Shown one piece after another: positions 33,201-40,644 of a DNA stretch of 64,000 nt. Below the pieces are notes generated by a model, which was not told the origin of the DNA, searched no databases, and saw only the letters and a program-made list of their open reading frames with translations. Numbering within the stretch: position 1 is the first letter of the stretch; each line of letters begins with the position of its first letter. The stretch comes from Myxococcota bacterium (GTDB taxonomy: Bacteria; Myxococcota_A; Polyangia; JAAYKL01): NCBI GenBank assembly GCA_030065855.1, contig JASJCT010000004.1, positions 1 to 64,000 on the forward strand. Reading direction: 5' to 3'. The position numbers were made by a program, and so were the translations under genes.

Positions 33201-34654
33201 ATAATGGAGGCGGCATTTATAATATCGACTCAAATCCAAGAATAGAAGACTGTGTTTTTAGAGAAAACAAGGCAGAACACGATTATACGTTTACAAGTAG
33301 CGTTGGAGGAGGGATATACAATGAAAATTCTTCTCCTTCACTCACGGATTGTAGATTTGAAGGTAACTCAGCAGAGCTATATGGAGCAGGGATTTTTAGC
33401 AACGCGGAATCCGCACCTGACTTAACCAATTGCTTATTTGCTAACAATACAGCAGTGGCAGGAGGTGGAATGTACAACGAGGAGTCATCTCCCACTGTTG
33501 CGAACTGTTCTTTTATAGAAAATATCGCAGAAGGGAATGTGGAGAATGCTGCTCTTGGAGGAGCTGGAGTGTACAATGAGGCTTCAAATCCGGAATTTAC
33601 TGATTGTATTTTTAAAGGAAACGAAACGAGATCGGATTATTCGGGTGGAGGAGGTATGTCTAATAACGCATCTTCTCCTACAATCACAGAGTGCGTTTTT
33701 TCAGAAAACTCAGCAGCGGGCACTTTTTCTGACGGTGGAGGACTTTACAATATAGAGTCATCAACTCCGATATTAACAAGTTGTTTTTTCATGGGCAACA
33801 TTGCTGCTGTGTCTGGTGGGGGCGTTTACAACGATACTTCTAATCCAGAGATTGTTGACAGTACGTTTTGGGGGAACACCGCTGATAGTGGAGGTGGAAT
33901 ATATAACTACCTTACATCTGCTCCGCAGATAACGAACTGTTCTTTTTCCGGAAACACAGCTGATAACGGCGGCGCAATTGGCAATGTGGGAAGTGCCGCG
34001 CCCACTGTGATTAACAGCACGATTTTCCAAAACCATTCCGACGTCTCGGGCGGTGGAATATACAACTCAAATATGTCTACTGCAACAATAACAAACTCAA
34101 TTCTTTGGGGAAATACTGCACCAACCGGAAGCAACCTGGAGAACCTAGACACTTCAAGCATCACATTCAACTACAGTGATATCGAGGGAAGTGGCGGAAG
34201 TACGTCGTGGGATTCCGCTTTTGGCACAGACGGTGGCAACAACATAGACAACGATCCACACTTTATCGACTCGCCGGTATGGTCTGGAATCACCTTCGCC
34301 GATGGAACGACCACATCTATTGAATTAGAGGATGCATCAACCAATATTGCATACAGCTACTTCATTGAAATAGGAAACGATGGGGTCATGCGTTTTGTAA
34401 CGGAAGTTGATGGAACAACCGTCGACTTCACACCCGGTCTAGCAACTGAATCGACGTTAGGCATGACTGTAGATAACTGGGAAAAGCAACTCTTTGTTCA
34501 ATTACAATCGGCCTCTTATTGCATAGACGCCGGTGATAACACAGCAGTTACAACATTCACTGACTTGATCGGAAATACTCGGATCGTAGATGGGAATAAT
34601 CCTGCTGATGGGACAGCGACTGTTGATTTAGGTGCTTTTGAGTATCAGCCTTAA
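30266..34654 (+). CDS. Giant surface lipoprotein with Thr-Asp stalk, Ig-like, Calx-beta and beta-helix domains
   Basis: The start at 30266 follows CAGGAGG and gives 1462 residues with a lipobox (LLGIFVGC). Residues about 25-225 are a Thr-Asp dipeptide repeat, with Glu-containing variants at the end. A putative Ig domain follows (ITSTPETSVFLN ... GNLPPGITFNGTDTISGVPTESGTF), then a Calx-beta domain (FEPGETLQEITIAVTGDTDCE). The rest is a right-handed parallel beta-helix: first a DUF1565-like entry (GAYKTIQEAVDAAS), then more than 20 repeats of the form GGGMYN-x(1-4)-SSPxLTNCxFxxN, resembling Chlamydia-type Pmp repeats. It is anchored in the outer membrane and probably surface-exposed. The repeat gene is likely variable in length. 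The reverse-strand Ser-Val frame is only a shadow. Confidence 0.9.
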   Translation: MGILKILFLSLVLLGIFVGCGDDDSDTGTDSTTDAGTDTDADVDTDTDTDTDTDTDTDTDTDTDTDTDTDTDTDTDTDTDTDTDTDTDTDTDTDTDTDTDTDTDTDTDTDTDTDTDTDTDTDTDTDTDTDTDTDTDTDTDTDTDTDTDTDTDTETDTDTDTDTETDTDTDTDTETDTDTEIDTDTDTETETDTDTEIDTETDTDTDTETDTDTDTETDTDTDTETDTSSDIPPEITSTPETSVFLNSNYTYVVVATGTPEPTIQVSGNLPPGITFNGTDTISGVPTESGTFTGITVTASNGIDPDATQIFSIEVKEAAIYIEDISHPEGDADVTVFSFPVTLESAAPYTVTVDWSIESETAKPDEDYTDDSGTLTFEPGETLQEITIAVTGDTDCESYEVFQVVLENPVNARITDGRGEGFIENDDGEVLRVDWTVVSSGNGLSWPGAYKTIQEAVDAASLLYPCAEIWVAKGTYNNGSGTGPVLEMKDNIHLYGGFEGYDDGNGSQETILQERDWSNNIASLDGEENAFHVVLGASYSTLDGFTITRGNAESENEIERCGGGMYNDNISELLVANCTFVENNARAYNSDSRAAGGGMCNNSAVLVIRDSTFLRNLSYAGNTCRTSVGGGLYNSYSNVQLANCLFERNRVDGVEGAYTYGGGVYNTNSELYASECTFSLNDAESPLHRSPARGGGMYIHESSPVLNDCVFYRNSADTYGGGMYISEESSPFLSNCIFERNRTNNSDSAAGGLYNSGSTTLTNCSFLENSANDYEGRGGGVSNDGTSTSFTDCLFEGNTAQYRGGGIDNAAHDTVFTNCIFRNNRVDSQYGSGLGGGLHNIGVDIEINSCQFYNNYAHRNGGGLYNYRSSPTLKNCTFEGNTAVRNGGAIGNWESSPIIDNTLFIQNETAIHNWNSSPGFANCSFIENYGGAVHNLNTSTPEFINCLFENNTGNIGGGMYNAEESSPVLIGCEFISNSAHNGGGIYNIDSNPRIEDCVFRENKAEHDYTFTSSVGGGIYNENSSPSLTDCRFEGNSAELYGAGIFSNAESAPDLTNCLFANNTAVAGGGMYNEESSPTVANCSFIENIAEGNVENAALGGAGVYNEASNPEFTDCIFKGNETRSDYSGGGGMSNNASSPTITECVFSENSAAGTFSDGGGLYNIESSTPILTSCFFMGNIAAVSGGGVYNDTSNPEIVDSTFWGNTADSGGGIYNYLTSAPQITNCSFSGNTADNGGAIGNVGSAAPTVINSTIFQNHSDVSGGGIYNSNMSTATITNSILWGNTAPTGSNLENLDTSSITFNYSDIEGSGGSTSWDSAFGTDGGNNIDNDPHFIDSPVWSGITFADGTTTSIELEDASTNIAYSYFIEIGNDGVMRFVTEVDGTTVDFTPGLATESTLGMTVDNWEKQLFVQLQSASYCIDAGDNTAVTTFTDLIGNTRIVDGNNPADGTATVDLGAFEYQP
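30371..30944 (+). repeat. Hexanucleotide microsatellite encoding Thr-Asp repeats
   Basis: About 95 near-identical 6-bp units (GACACN / GATACN alternating, 12-bp period) fill the region inside the lipoprotein gene. They keep the reading frame because the unit length is a multiple of three. Slippage would lengthen or shorten the stalk without a frameshift. Units near the 3' end change to GAAACT and GAGACT types (Glu for Asp). Confidence 0.92.
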
Positions 34655-34784
34655 GGATAAGATAGGACGGACATGCAATGTTAACTTGTTCACTCAAAGC
34701 ACTCATCTTCTTCGCAAAAAGGAAATTACCTGGGGTTAAAAAAAACAGACAGTAAAGATGGGGTCGTTTCTCAGAGAGGAGGAT

Positions 34785-34858
34785 GGGGACGGAGGCTATC
34801 TTTTTCTTAATGATAACAATATGATGTGGACCTTTTTGTTGCTTTAATTGATGCCTCC
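34785..34858. repeat. Family R5 inverted-repeat element (copy 1)
   Basis: This 74-bp element begins GGGGACGGAGGC and its inner sequence (CTATCTTTTTCTTAATGATA... to TTAATTGATGCCTCC) matches 38354-38433 read on the other strand. The right terminal repeat is partly lost (GCCTCC then TGACAAG). The remainder of 34655-35060 also holds a hairpin at 34976-34999 (CTCCTGACA / TGTCAGGAG) and no gene. Confidence 0.75.
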
Positions 34859-35060
34859 TGACAAGCCACAAAATGTATTCCGAATTCAATTAATAGCCGG
34901 TAGAGCAATGATTTACTTTTATTGTCCCCAACCGGGTGTCCCCGACTGGTCCCTCCTGTGCCGTCCTCCTGATCTCTCCTGACATCAGGCTGTCAGGAGG
35001 CCGGTGGTAGGTTGGGTTTGGATGACGGGCGATGACGCCCCCAAGCAACAGGAGAAGACG

Positions 35061-35459
35061 ATGGAGATAAAGAAGAATACCCCCCTGATTGTCACTGACC
35101 AGCTGGATGCCCTCAAAAATTTTTACTGCGAGCACTTTGGCTTCAAGCCGGTGTTTGCGAGCGATGAGTTTCTCTGTCTGCAGTCCAACGAGGCGGCCTG
35201 CGAGATTTCGTTCATGATGCCCACCTGCCCGGACACCCAGCCCCACCAGGGCATGGCCGTTACTTTCTGTTTCGAGGTGGCTGACGTGGATGCAGAACAC
35301 AAGCGACTGGCCGGCCGAGGCGTTCAGATCGCCCAGCCCCCTAAGGACAACCCGTGGGGGGATCGGAGCACGATTGCGGTCGACCCGATCGGCATTGGGG
35401 TGTACATCTATCAGCCGATACCGCCGACCGAGGAGTACGCGAAGTACATCGTGGAGTAA
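35061..35459 (+). CDS. VOC/glyoxalase superfamily protein
   Basis: The 132-residue protein (start at 35061 after AACAGGAGAAGACG) has the glyoxalase/bleomycin-resistance fold: PLIVTDQLDALKNFYCEHFGFKPVFAS and a second half-repeat, VADVDAEHKRLAGRGVQIAQPPKDNPWGDRSTIAVDPIGIGVYIYQP. The likely metal or substrate ligands are unusual, as an acidic residue in the last strand is absent. Possible roles are detoxification or sequestering of an antibiotic. The stop is 1 nt before the WYL regulator, so they form an operon. Confidence 0.82.
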   Translation: MEIKKNTPLIVTDQLDALKNFYCEHFGFKPVFASDEFLCLQSNEAACEISFMMPTCPDTQPHQGMAVTFCFEVADVDAEHKRLAGRGVQIAQPPKDNPWGDRSTIAVDPIGIGVYIYQPIPPTEEYAKYIVE

Positions 35460-35460
35460 C

Positions 35461-36141
35461 ATGAGACGAGCCGATCGCCTGTTTCAGATCATACAGATCC
35501 TTCGCAGCCGCAGGCTAATCACGGCGCGGTATCTCTCTGAACAGCTCGAGGTCTCCGAGCGGACCATCTACCGGGACATCAATGACCTGGTCTGCTCAGG
35601 AGTTCCGATTCGCGGGGAGGCGGGCGTCGGCTATGCCCTAGAAAAGGGCTTTGATCTACCCCCTCTCATGTTCACATCCGAAGAGATCGAGGCGCTCACC
35701 CTGGGTGCGCGCATCGTCCGAAGCTGGGCCGACCCCCACCTGGCCAGGGCAGCCAGGGAGGCGCTGGACAAGATCGAGATGGTACTGCCACAGAAGCTCA
35801 AGGGAAGAATCGATCAGATGCCCCTCTTTGCGGTCAACTTCACCCCCAATGCTCAGGTGGCTGAACGCCTCTTTCAACTGCGCGAAGCGGTGAGAGAGAA
35901 ACGCAAGGTGGCGTTATTATACACCGATGCCAAGGCGAAGCCCTCCCAAAGGGTGGTCCACCCCCTGTGCCTCACCTTCTTCGCACCGGATTGGATGCTC
36001 GCTGCATGGTGCGAGCTCAGGGGCGCCTTTCGAAACTTCCGGATCGACCGCATGGAACAGATCGTCATTCGCGACGAGCCATTCCAGGACACCCCCGGCC
36101 AGACCCTGAAGGACTTTCTCCAGAGTATCACAGATGCCTAG
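35461..36141 (+). CDS. YafY/DeoR-type HTH regulator with WYL domain
   Basis: The 226-residue protein begins MRRADRLFQIIQILRSRRLITARYLSEQLEVSERTIYRDINDL, a winged helix-turn-helix of the HTH_11 type. The C-terminal WYL-like domain contains REKRKVALLYTDAKAKPSQRVVHPLCLTFFAPDWMLAAWCELRG. WYL domains bind nucleic acid or nucleotide ligands. The start at 35461 is directly after the VOC stop. It probably represses its own operon. A longer frame beginning at 35290 overlaps the VOC gene and is not used. Confidence 0.88.
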   Translation: MRRADRLFQIIQILRSRRLITARYLSEQLEVSERTIYRDINDLVCSGVPIRGEAGVGYALEKGFDLPPLMFTSEEIEALTLGARIVRSWADPHLARAAREALDKIEMVLPQKLKGRIDQMPLFAVNFTPNAQVAERLFQLREAVREKRKVALLYTDAKAKPSQRVVHPLCLTFFAPDWMLAAWCELRGAFRNFRIDRMEQIVIRDEPFQDTPGQTLKDFLQSITDA

Positions 36142-36218
36142 AGCGCCGACCGGCGTTTACAACGCAGCGCTAAAGTGTCATCCTCCCCATTTGTGCTAAT
36201 CACCCAAGGGGCAGAACA

Positions 36219-38297
36219 GTGAACGAAAAAGATCAACAATCATCGAGTGGAACACCCAAGTCACCCCCATCTGAGCCAAAGAGCAAACCGACGCTGATTC
36301 GCTGGGTACTCATCGTCGTCTGTATGCTCATCGTCGCTTTTTTAGTGATCGATCCCTTTGCCAAAAAGGACCGTCGCGCCCAGGATCAACCGGACCTCCC
36401 GCCAGCTCCAAAGCTCAACTACTCGCGAATCGAACCAGACCTTTCCCAGTACGAGGCCTATTTCAAGAACGATTTTTCCAAAGAGCTCAAGCTGCTGGCA
36501 TCCATTCGAAACGCCCTGGAAAACGGCACTGAGGTGCAGGTAGAGACCGGATATCAGTTCGCGTACCATCCCGAGCAGACCCGGCCCTATGTCACCCTCT
36601 TTCAGGCGGGCGAGACATTCATCCGCTGGGGCGCCAGCCGGCAGAGTTTTAAGGGGAGCCTGGATCGAATCGTGAAAAAGCTCAGGTCCCACGACCGGTT
36701 TGCTCGGTTCGACGTGTCCGATCCTGCGAAAACCCGGATTCTATTCGAGATCGTGCAAGAGACGCGCCGGGTGAATCTGAACGACCTGGTCTTTGGGTAC
36801 AGCTCTCCCAAAGACACCCGCAACAAGCTGATGACCAATCGCTTCGAACCGGGCATCACCGGGCTGAAGTGTCAGCACGGTGATAGGACGTCCTATTACC
36901 TGCCCACAGACGCGACCACCCGCAGCCATCTGTCCAAGAACCATGTGCTGGGCCAATTGGCTGATAATCTGCGGGTCGCCCCTGGAACGAAAAAGCGAAA
37001 CGACCGCATCGCTGCCCTCAAAGGGTTGAACCTGACCTGCACCGCATTGACCAGCAAAGCATTCGTCACTTTCGAAGATCAGCTCATCCCCCTGTATCGA
37101 GGTCACCCAGCGATCCTGCCCTATTCAAAGGAGGAGATCAGGAGGACCATGCTGAGCTCCGTGGATTGGCTGGTACAGAACATGAACAGCGATGGCAGTT
37201 TTTTATACTACTACGACCCGGTCGCAGACACTATCGTCGACCACGCCCACCCAAAACGATCCATGGACAATCTGTACAACAATATACTGCGCCATTCCGG
37301 TGGGACCATCACCCTGATCCGTGCGTTCGAGCTGACTCAAGATCATAAATACCTGGCCGCTGCCAAACGGTCATTGGACTTCCTGATCAGCACCACCAGA
37401 AAGCGAGACATTGGGGGCAAGACCGCCTACTACGCATTCTTCAACAAGAAGTCCAAACTCGGTGGGACCGGCACTGGGCTGGCTGCGATCATGCGTTACT
37501 ACATGGCTTCCGGTGATGCCCAATTCAACGAATACGCCACTGGCATGGCCCGTCACCTGCTGTCGCGAATAGAGAACGACGGCGAAATGATCGGGTACTA
37601 CATCCATCCTAAATACAACAACGGCGAACCCCTGCTCACACCCACGGCAGAGCAGAAGAAGAAGCTCTTCTCGTTCTACTATCCCGGAGAAGCCCTGCTC
37701 GGGCTAGCCCTTTACGAGCGGGAGATGTCTCTCGATCCCGCGTTCAAACAGGAGATCAGGACCAAATGTAAAAAAGCGCTCGATTTCTTGGTGGACTCAA
37801 GGCCGAAAAAATACGCCTCCCTGTTCACAGCGCTGCCGTCTGACGGCTGGTTGATGCAGGCCATAGAGGAGTGGTCAAAGGATCCAGAGTTCAGGCGGCA
37901 GGCGTATCTCGATTTTGTCTATAATGACGCCAACAGCATGATCGAGCATATGTACAATACGTCAAACAGCCTCTATTTCGACAACCCCGGCACGTTCTTC
38001 TACAACTACGGGGATCACGCTTACACTGATGGCGCCAGGGCCGAGGGCCTCATCGCGGCCTACTATCTGGCCAAACGGATGGGAAAAACCGCGCTAGCAG
38101 AAAAATTCCTCGAGGCCAATATCCTGGTCGCAAAATCCCTCCTCCCTACCTACCACAGCAAGGCGTCGAGCTTTGCCTTCCCAGCCCCCAAAAAGGCCAT
38201 CGGGTCGTTCCGCTTCAAGCTCACCAGACAGTGGGTGAGGGTCGACTCGGTGCAGCACACGGCCTGTTTCTTTGCCAGATTGTTCGGGGTACTGTGA
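36219..38297 (+). CDS. Membrane-anchored protein with (alpha/alpha)6 toroid-type C-terminal domain
   Basis: The 692-residue protein has a cytoplasmic N-terminal tail, one membrane span at about 26-45 (LIRWVLIVVCMLIVAFLVI) and a large periplasmic part. Residues about 100-260 (FQAGETFIRWGASRQSFKGSLDRIVKKL ... ITGLKCQHGDRTSYYLPTDA) have an AMMECR1-like look. Residues about 300-680 form repeated helical hairpins (SVDWLVQNMNSDGSFLYYYDP; GTGTGLAAIMRYYMASGDAQF; GEALLGLALYERE), resembling six-hairpin glycosidase or epimerase folds such as D-glucuronyl C5-epimerase. Enzymatic function is unknown. GTG start, with AAGGGG upstream. Confidence 0.65.
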   Translation: MNEKDQQSSSGTPKSPPSEPKSKPTLIRWVLIVVCMLIVAFLVIDPFAKKDRRAQDQPDLPPAPKLNYSRIEPDLSQYEAYFKNDFSKELKLLASIRNALENGTEVQVETGYQFAYHPEQTRPYVTLFQAGETFIRWGASRQSFKGSLDRIVKKLRSHDRFARFDVSDPAKTRILFEIVQETRRVNLNDLVFGYSSPKDTRNKLMTNRFEPGITGLKCQHGDRTSYYLPTDATTRSHLSKNHVLGQLADNLRVAPGTKKRNDRIAALKGLNLTCTALTSKAFVTFEDQLIPLYRGHPAILPYSKEEIRRTMLSSVDWLVQNMNSDGSFLYYYDPVADTIVDHAHPKRSMDNLYNNILRHSGGTITLIRAFELTQDHKYLAAAKRSLDFLISTTRKRDIGGKTAYYAFFNKKSKLGGTGTGLAAIMRYYMASGDAQFNEYATGMARHLLSRIENDGEMIGYYIHPKYNNGEPLLTPTAEQKKKLFSFYYPGEALLGLALYEREMSLDPAFKQEIRTKCKKALDFLVDSRPKKYASLFTALPSDGWLMQAIEEWSKDPEFRRQAYLDFVYNDANSMIEHMYNTSNSLYFDNPGTFFYNYGDHAYTDGARAEGLIAAYYLAKRMGKTALAEKFLEANILVAKSLLPTYHSKASSFAFPAPKKAIGSFRFKLTRQWVRVDSVQHTACFFARLFGVL

Positions 38298-38353
38298 GGC
38301 GACATAAAGAGCTGAATCGCGCATAGAAATGGGACAGAAATGGGGACAGAAAT

Positions 38354-38433
38354 GGGGACGGAGGCATCGATTAAAGCAGCAAAACGTTCCGCATCATATT
38401 GTTATCATTAAGAAAAAGATAGCCTCCGTCCCC
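38354..38433. repeat. Family R5 inverted-repeat element (copy 2)
   Basis: This 80-bp element has perfect 12-bp terminal inverted repeats (GGGGACGGAGGC at 38354-38365 and its complement at 38422-38433). It is flanked by tandem GGGACAGAAAT-like units on the left and by CCCCACTTTTG-type units on the right (38434-38495). The inner part matches copy 1 (34785-34858) in inverted orientation. It looks like an element mobilised by a REP-associated tyrosine transposase, although none is in this window. Confidence 0.8.
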
Positions 38434-38549
38434 ACTTTTGGTCCCCACTTTTGGTCCCAACTTTTGTCCCCACTTTTTTTTGTCCCCACTTTAGTCCTGA
38501 GTAAAATGTACGCTGGGATATCTTGTTAGGCTGAAACCGTGACGCACAG

Positions 38550-38933
38550 TTATAAAACATCACCCGTATTGCCGGCCAATACAACTAAGTACCCATCAGG
38601 ATCTCTAAACCAGAACTCGGGTTGATTTGCATTAGGGTTTATATGCGGATCGGAAACCACTTCTACCTCCAACAACCGAGCCCTTTCTACCGCTTTGGAG
38701 AATTCGTTCGTTCGAAACCATAATATTACGCCATTGCCGCAAGGGTAACGTTCATTAAAGAGCCCTTCATGTTCATGGGTGTCTTGAGCATGAAGTTGTA
38801 AGACCAACGCTCCGTTAATGAGAAGCATCTCGTACTCTGAGCCGCCATGACCGCTCTCACAGTTCAACAGCCTTTGGTAAAACGTACTGCTGCTCTCGAC
38901 ATCTTTAACAACGATAAGCGGTTGTATTTTCAT
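38550..38933 (-). CDS. VOC/glyoxalase superfamily protein
   Basis: The 127-residue protein has the two-module VOC pattern: MKIQPLIVVKDVESSSTFYQRLL with a strand YEMLLINGALVLQL, and the second half ERARLLEVEVVSDPHINPNANQPEFWFRDPDGYLVVLAGN. The acidic ligand position resembles glyoxalase-type proteins. It is AT-richer than its neighbours. It is in the same direction as the methyltransferase at 38962. Confidence 0.8.
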   Translation of the reverse strand: MKIQPLIVVKDVESSSTFYQRLLNCESGHGGSEYEMLLINGALVLQLHAQDTHEHEGLFNERYPCGNGVILWFRTNEFSKAVERARLLEVEVVSDPHINPNANQPEFWFRDPDGYLVVLAGNTGDVL

Positions 38934-38961
38934 GGCTTATTTCTTTCTTGTGCCTAGCAGG

Positions 38962-39975
38962 CTATTCAACGATACAATCCCTTAAGGCGGTGGGGGTCTG
39001 CACTGGGGTGGCAAAAAACACATCCCGTTCTGGATCGTAGGTCGCCCGGTGGGACCAGCCCACATTGCCCTGATCGGTCAGGGTCCGCCAACCACCTTCG
39101 TAAAATGGGCAGTGGTCGTTGAAACAGATAAAGAAATACGCGCTTGACCATTCGGTAAAGGGGGTCTGGGGCACGGCCCATTTTTTCAGTTTTTCAGAGC
39201 AATACGGGCATTGGCCTGTTTGACTGACTGAGGCCTTCCGCGCTGCCAGCTCAGCATTGCCCGGCATATGAATCCCGGTTTCTGGCAGGTTGCGCTGCAC
39301 ACCCACGCCGCCGCAACGGTTGGCGGAGACCGCATAGATCGGGTCGCTGTGTTTGGTTACGGCATAGTGCTTGTCGTCTGATGGACGGTCTTTACCCTTG
39401 GACACGTACACCAACGGCTTGGTGAACTTGCCGGTTTGCTCGAACCATCGTTCGACCAGCAGCACCCGCTCTGGCTCGCTCGATCGGCGCCAGATATTGG
39501 TTACCTTGGGTTCGAACCATCGATTGGAAAACACCACCGAGAACAACCCATCGGGTTTTAACACTCGGGCCACTTCATCAAATACTGTCTCGGGATGTAC
39601 CAAGTAGTCCACTGACACGGTGTTGAGGGTGACATCAAAGGTGTTGTTTTTAAAAGGCAATCGCGGTGTTCGATTGAGGTCGTGGAGCACGAACCCGTCG
39701 AGCCGATGATTGTGTTCGAGCTCGTTGCGGTTGAGTCCCAGACCGATAAGTTTTTTCGGGGTCAGGGAAGCTGGCAAATGGGAATCCCAGCTCGCCATCA
39801 AATCCAGGATAACAGGTGATTCTTCAACAATTAACGCTCTGAAGAGCTGCTCAACCGAATCCAACGCCACTGCATCCAAATGCTGAACCAGTCGGTCCTT
39901 GTGGTAAAAAATGCCATCGTCTCGTTCGTCGCGCCGATGAAAATCATCGTCCAGGTAGTAGGTTTCTTTCAGCAC
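38962..39975 (-). CDS. Class I SAM-dependent methyltransferase with zinc-ribbon tail
   Basis: The 337-residue protein has a Rossmann-type core: VILDLMASWDSHLP (motif I), FVLHDLNRTPRLPFKNNTFDVTLNTVSVDYLVHPETVFDEVARVLKPDGLFSVVFSNRW (motifs II to IV). A later CPYCSEKL ... CFNDHC pattern suggests a C-terminal zinc ribbon. The substrate is unknown. About 42 bp at its 3' end is duplicated at 29749-29790. Upstream, 39976-40255 contains the R4 repeat and no gene. Confidence 0.83.
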   Translation of the reverse strand: MLKETYYLDDDFHRRDERDDGIFYHKDRLVQHLDAVALDSVEQLFRALIVEESPVILDLMASWDSHLPASLTPKKLIGLGLNRNELEHNHRLDGFVLHDLNRTPRLPFKNNTFDVTLNTVSVDYLVHPETVFDEVARVLKPDGLFSVVFSNRWFEPKVTNIWRRSSEPERVLLVERWFEQTGKFTKPLVYVSKGKDRPSDDKHYAVTKHSDPIYAVSANRCGGVGVQRNLPETGIHMPGNAELAARKASVSQTGQCPYCSEKLKKWAVPQTPFTEWSSAYFFICFNDHCPFYEGGWRTLTDQGNVGWSHRATYDPERDVFFATPVQTPTALRDCIVE

Positions 39976-40127
39976 GGGCCATACCTCCAGTCACAGCCTA
40001 TAACTTTAAACTATACATTTAGCTCAACTTTTCAAGGTGGGGAGAGAATGTCGGGTACAAGGCCTCTCGCTTTGGCAAACTGACCCGTGGACAACCTGAC
40101 ACTGTGGTATTCGAACACCCCCTTTTG

Positions 40128-40233
40128 GACCCCCACACCGGCCCTCCCTCCCCCGATGGACAATTGGACGCTGGGGGAGGGTGAATAACGCAGCCAGGCC
40201 ATGTTTTTTAGGGAGAACCGGGTTGGGGGTTCC
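40128..40233. repeat. Family R4 GC-rich palindromic repeat
   Basis: CCCCCACACCGGCCCTCC ... CTGGGGGAGGGTGAATAACG, followed by the AGCCAGG(C/T)C(A/G)TG box and a G-rich ending. It matches the inverted-copy element at 60299-60469, where the GGTGAATAACGNAGCCAGG part recurs on the opposite strand. Confidence 0.65.
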
Positions 40234-40255
40234 TAAGGAAACACCCCTTGGATGA

Positions 40256-40531
40256 TCACCGTGTTATATCAAATGTCCTGTATCGGTTTGTCGCAGTGCA
40301 GTGGGATATGTTTACCTGGTCCACTACAGCGTAGGAAGGGCCCTGATGAAGCCAGTTTATCAGGGCTTCGAGATCAGTCTCAGGGCCTTCGGCGTACACC
40401 TCTACAGTGCCGTTCGGCAAATTCCTGACAAACCCGGTAAGTCCGAGGTCCGTAGCTTTACGTCGGGTGTAGTAACGAAAGGATACACCCTGTACAATAC
40501 CGCTGACAATGGCGTTGATCGCAGGTGACAT
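40256..40531 (-). CDS. acyP: Acylphosphatase
   Basis: The 91-residue protein (start at 40531) has the acylphosphatase signatures SGIVQGVSFRYYTRRKA, with the catalytic Arg, and VRNLPNGTVEVYAEG, with the Asn. It hydrolyses carboxyl-phosphate bonds such as those of acetyl phosphate. An extended frame from 40570 adds 13 residues not typical of the family. It is divergent from the ketoacyl-synthase gene at 40645. Confidence 0.9.
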   Translation of the reverse strand: MSPAINAIVSGIVQGVSFRYYTRRKATDLGLTGFVRNLPNGTVEVYAEGPETDLEALINWLHQGPSYAVVDQVNISHCTATNRYRTFDITR

Positions 40532-40644
40532 TGCGGTTGTCAGTGTACTGATAAGATCATCACTGCGCAATGCGGAAGGATTCGGAATAGGCCGATTTCG
40601 CTGTTTGGGCTTGCATAAAGCCGCGTTTCATATAGGAAGACCAC

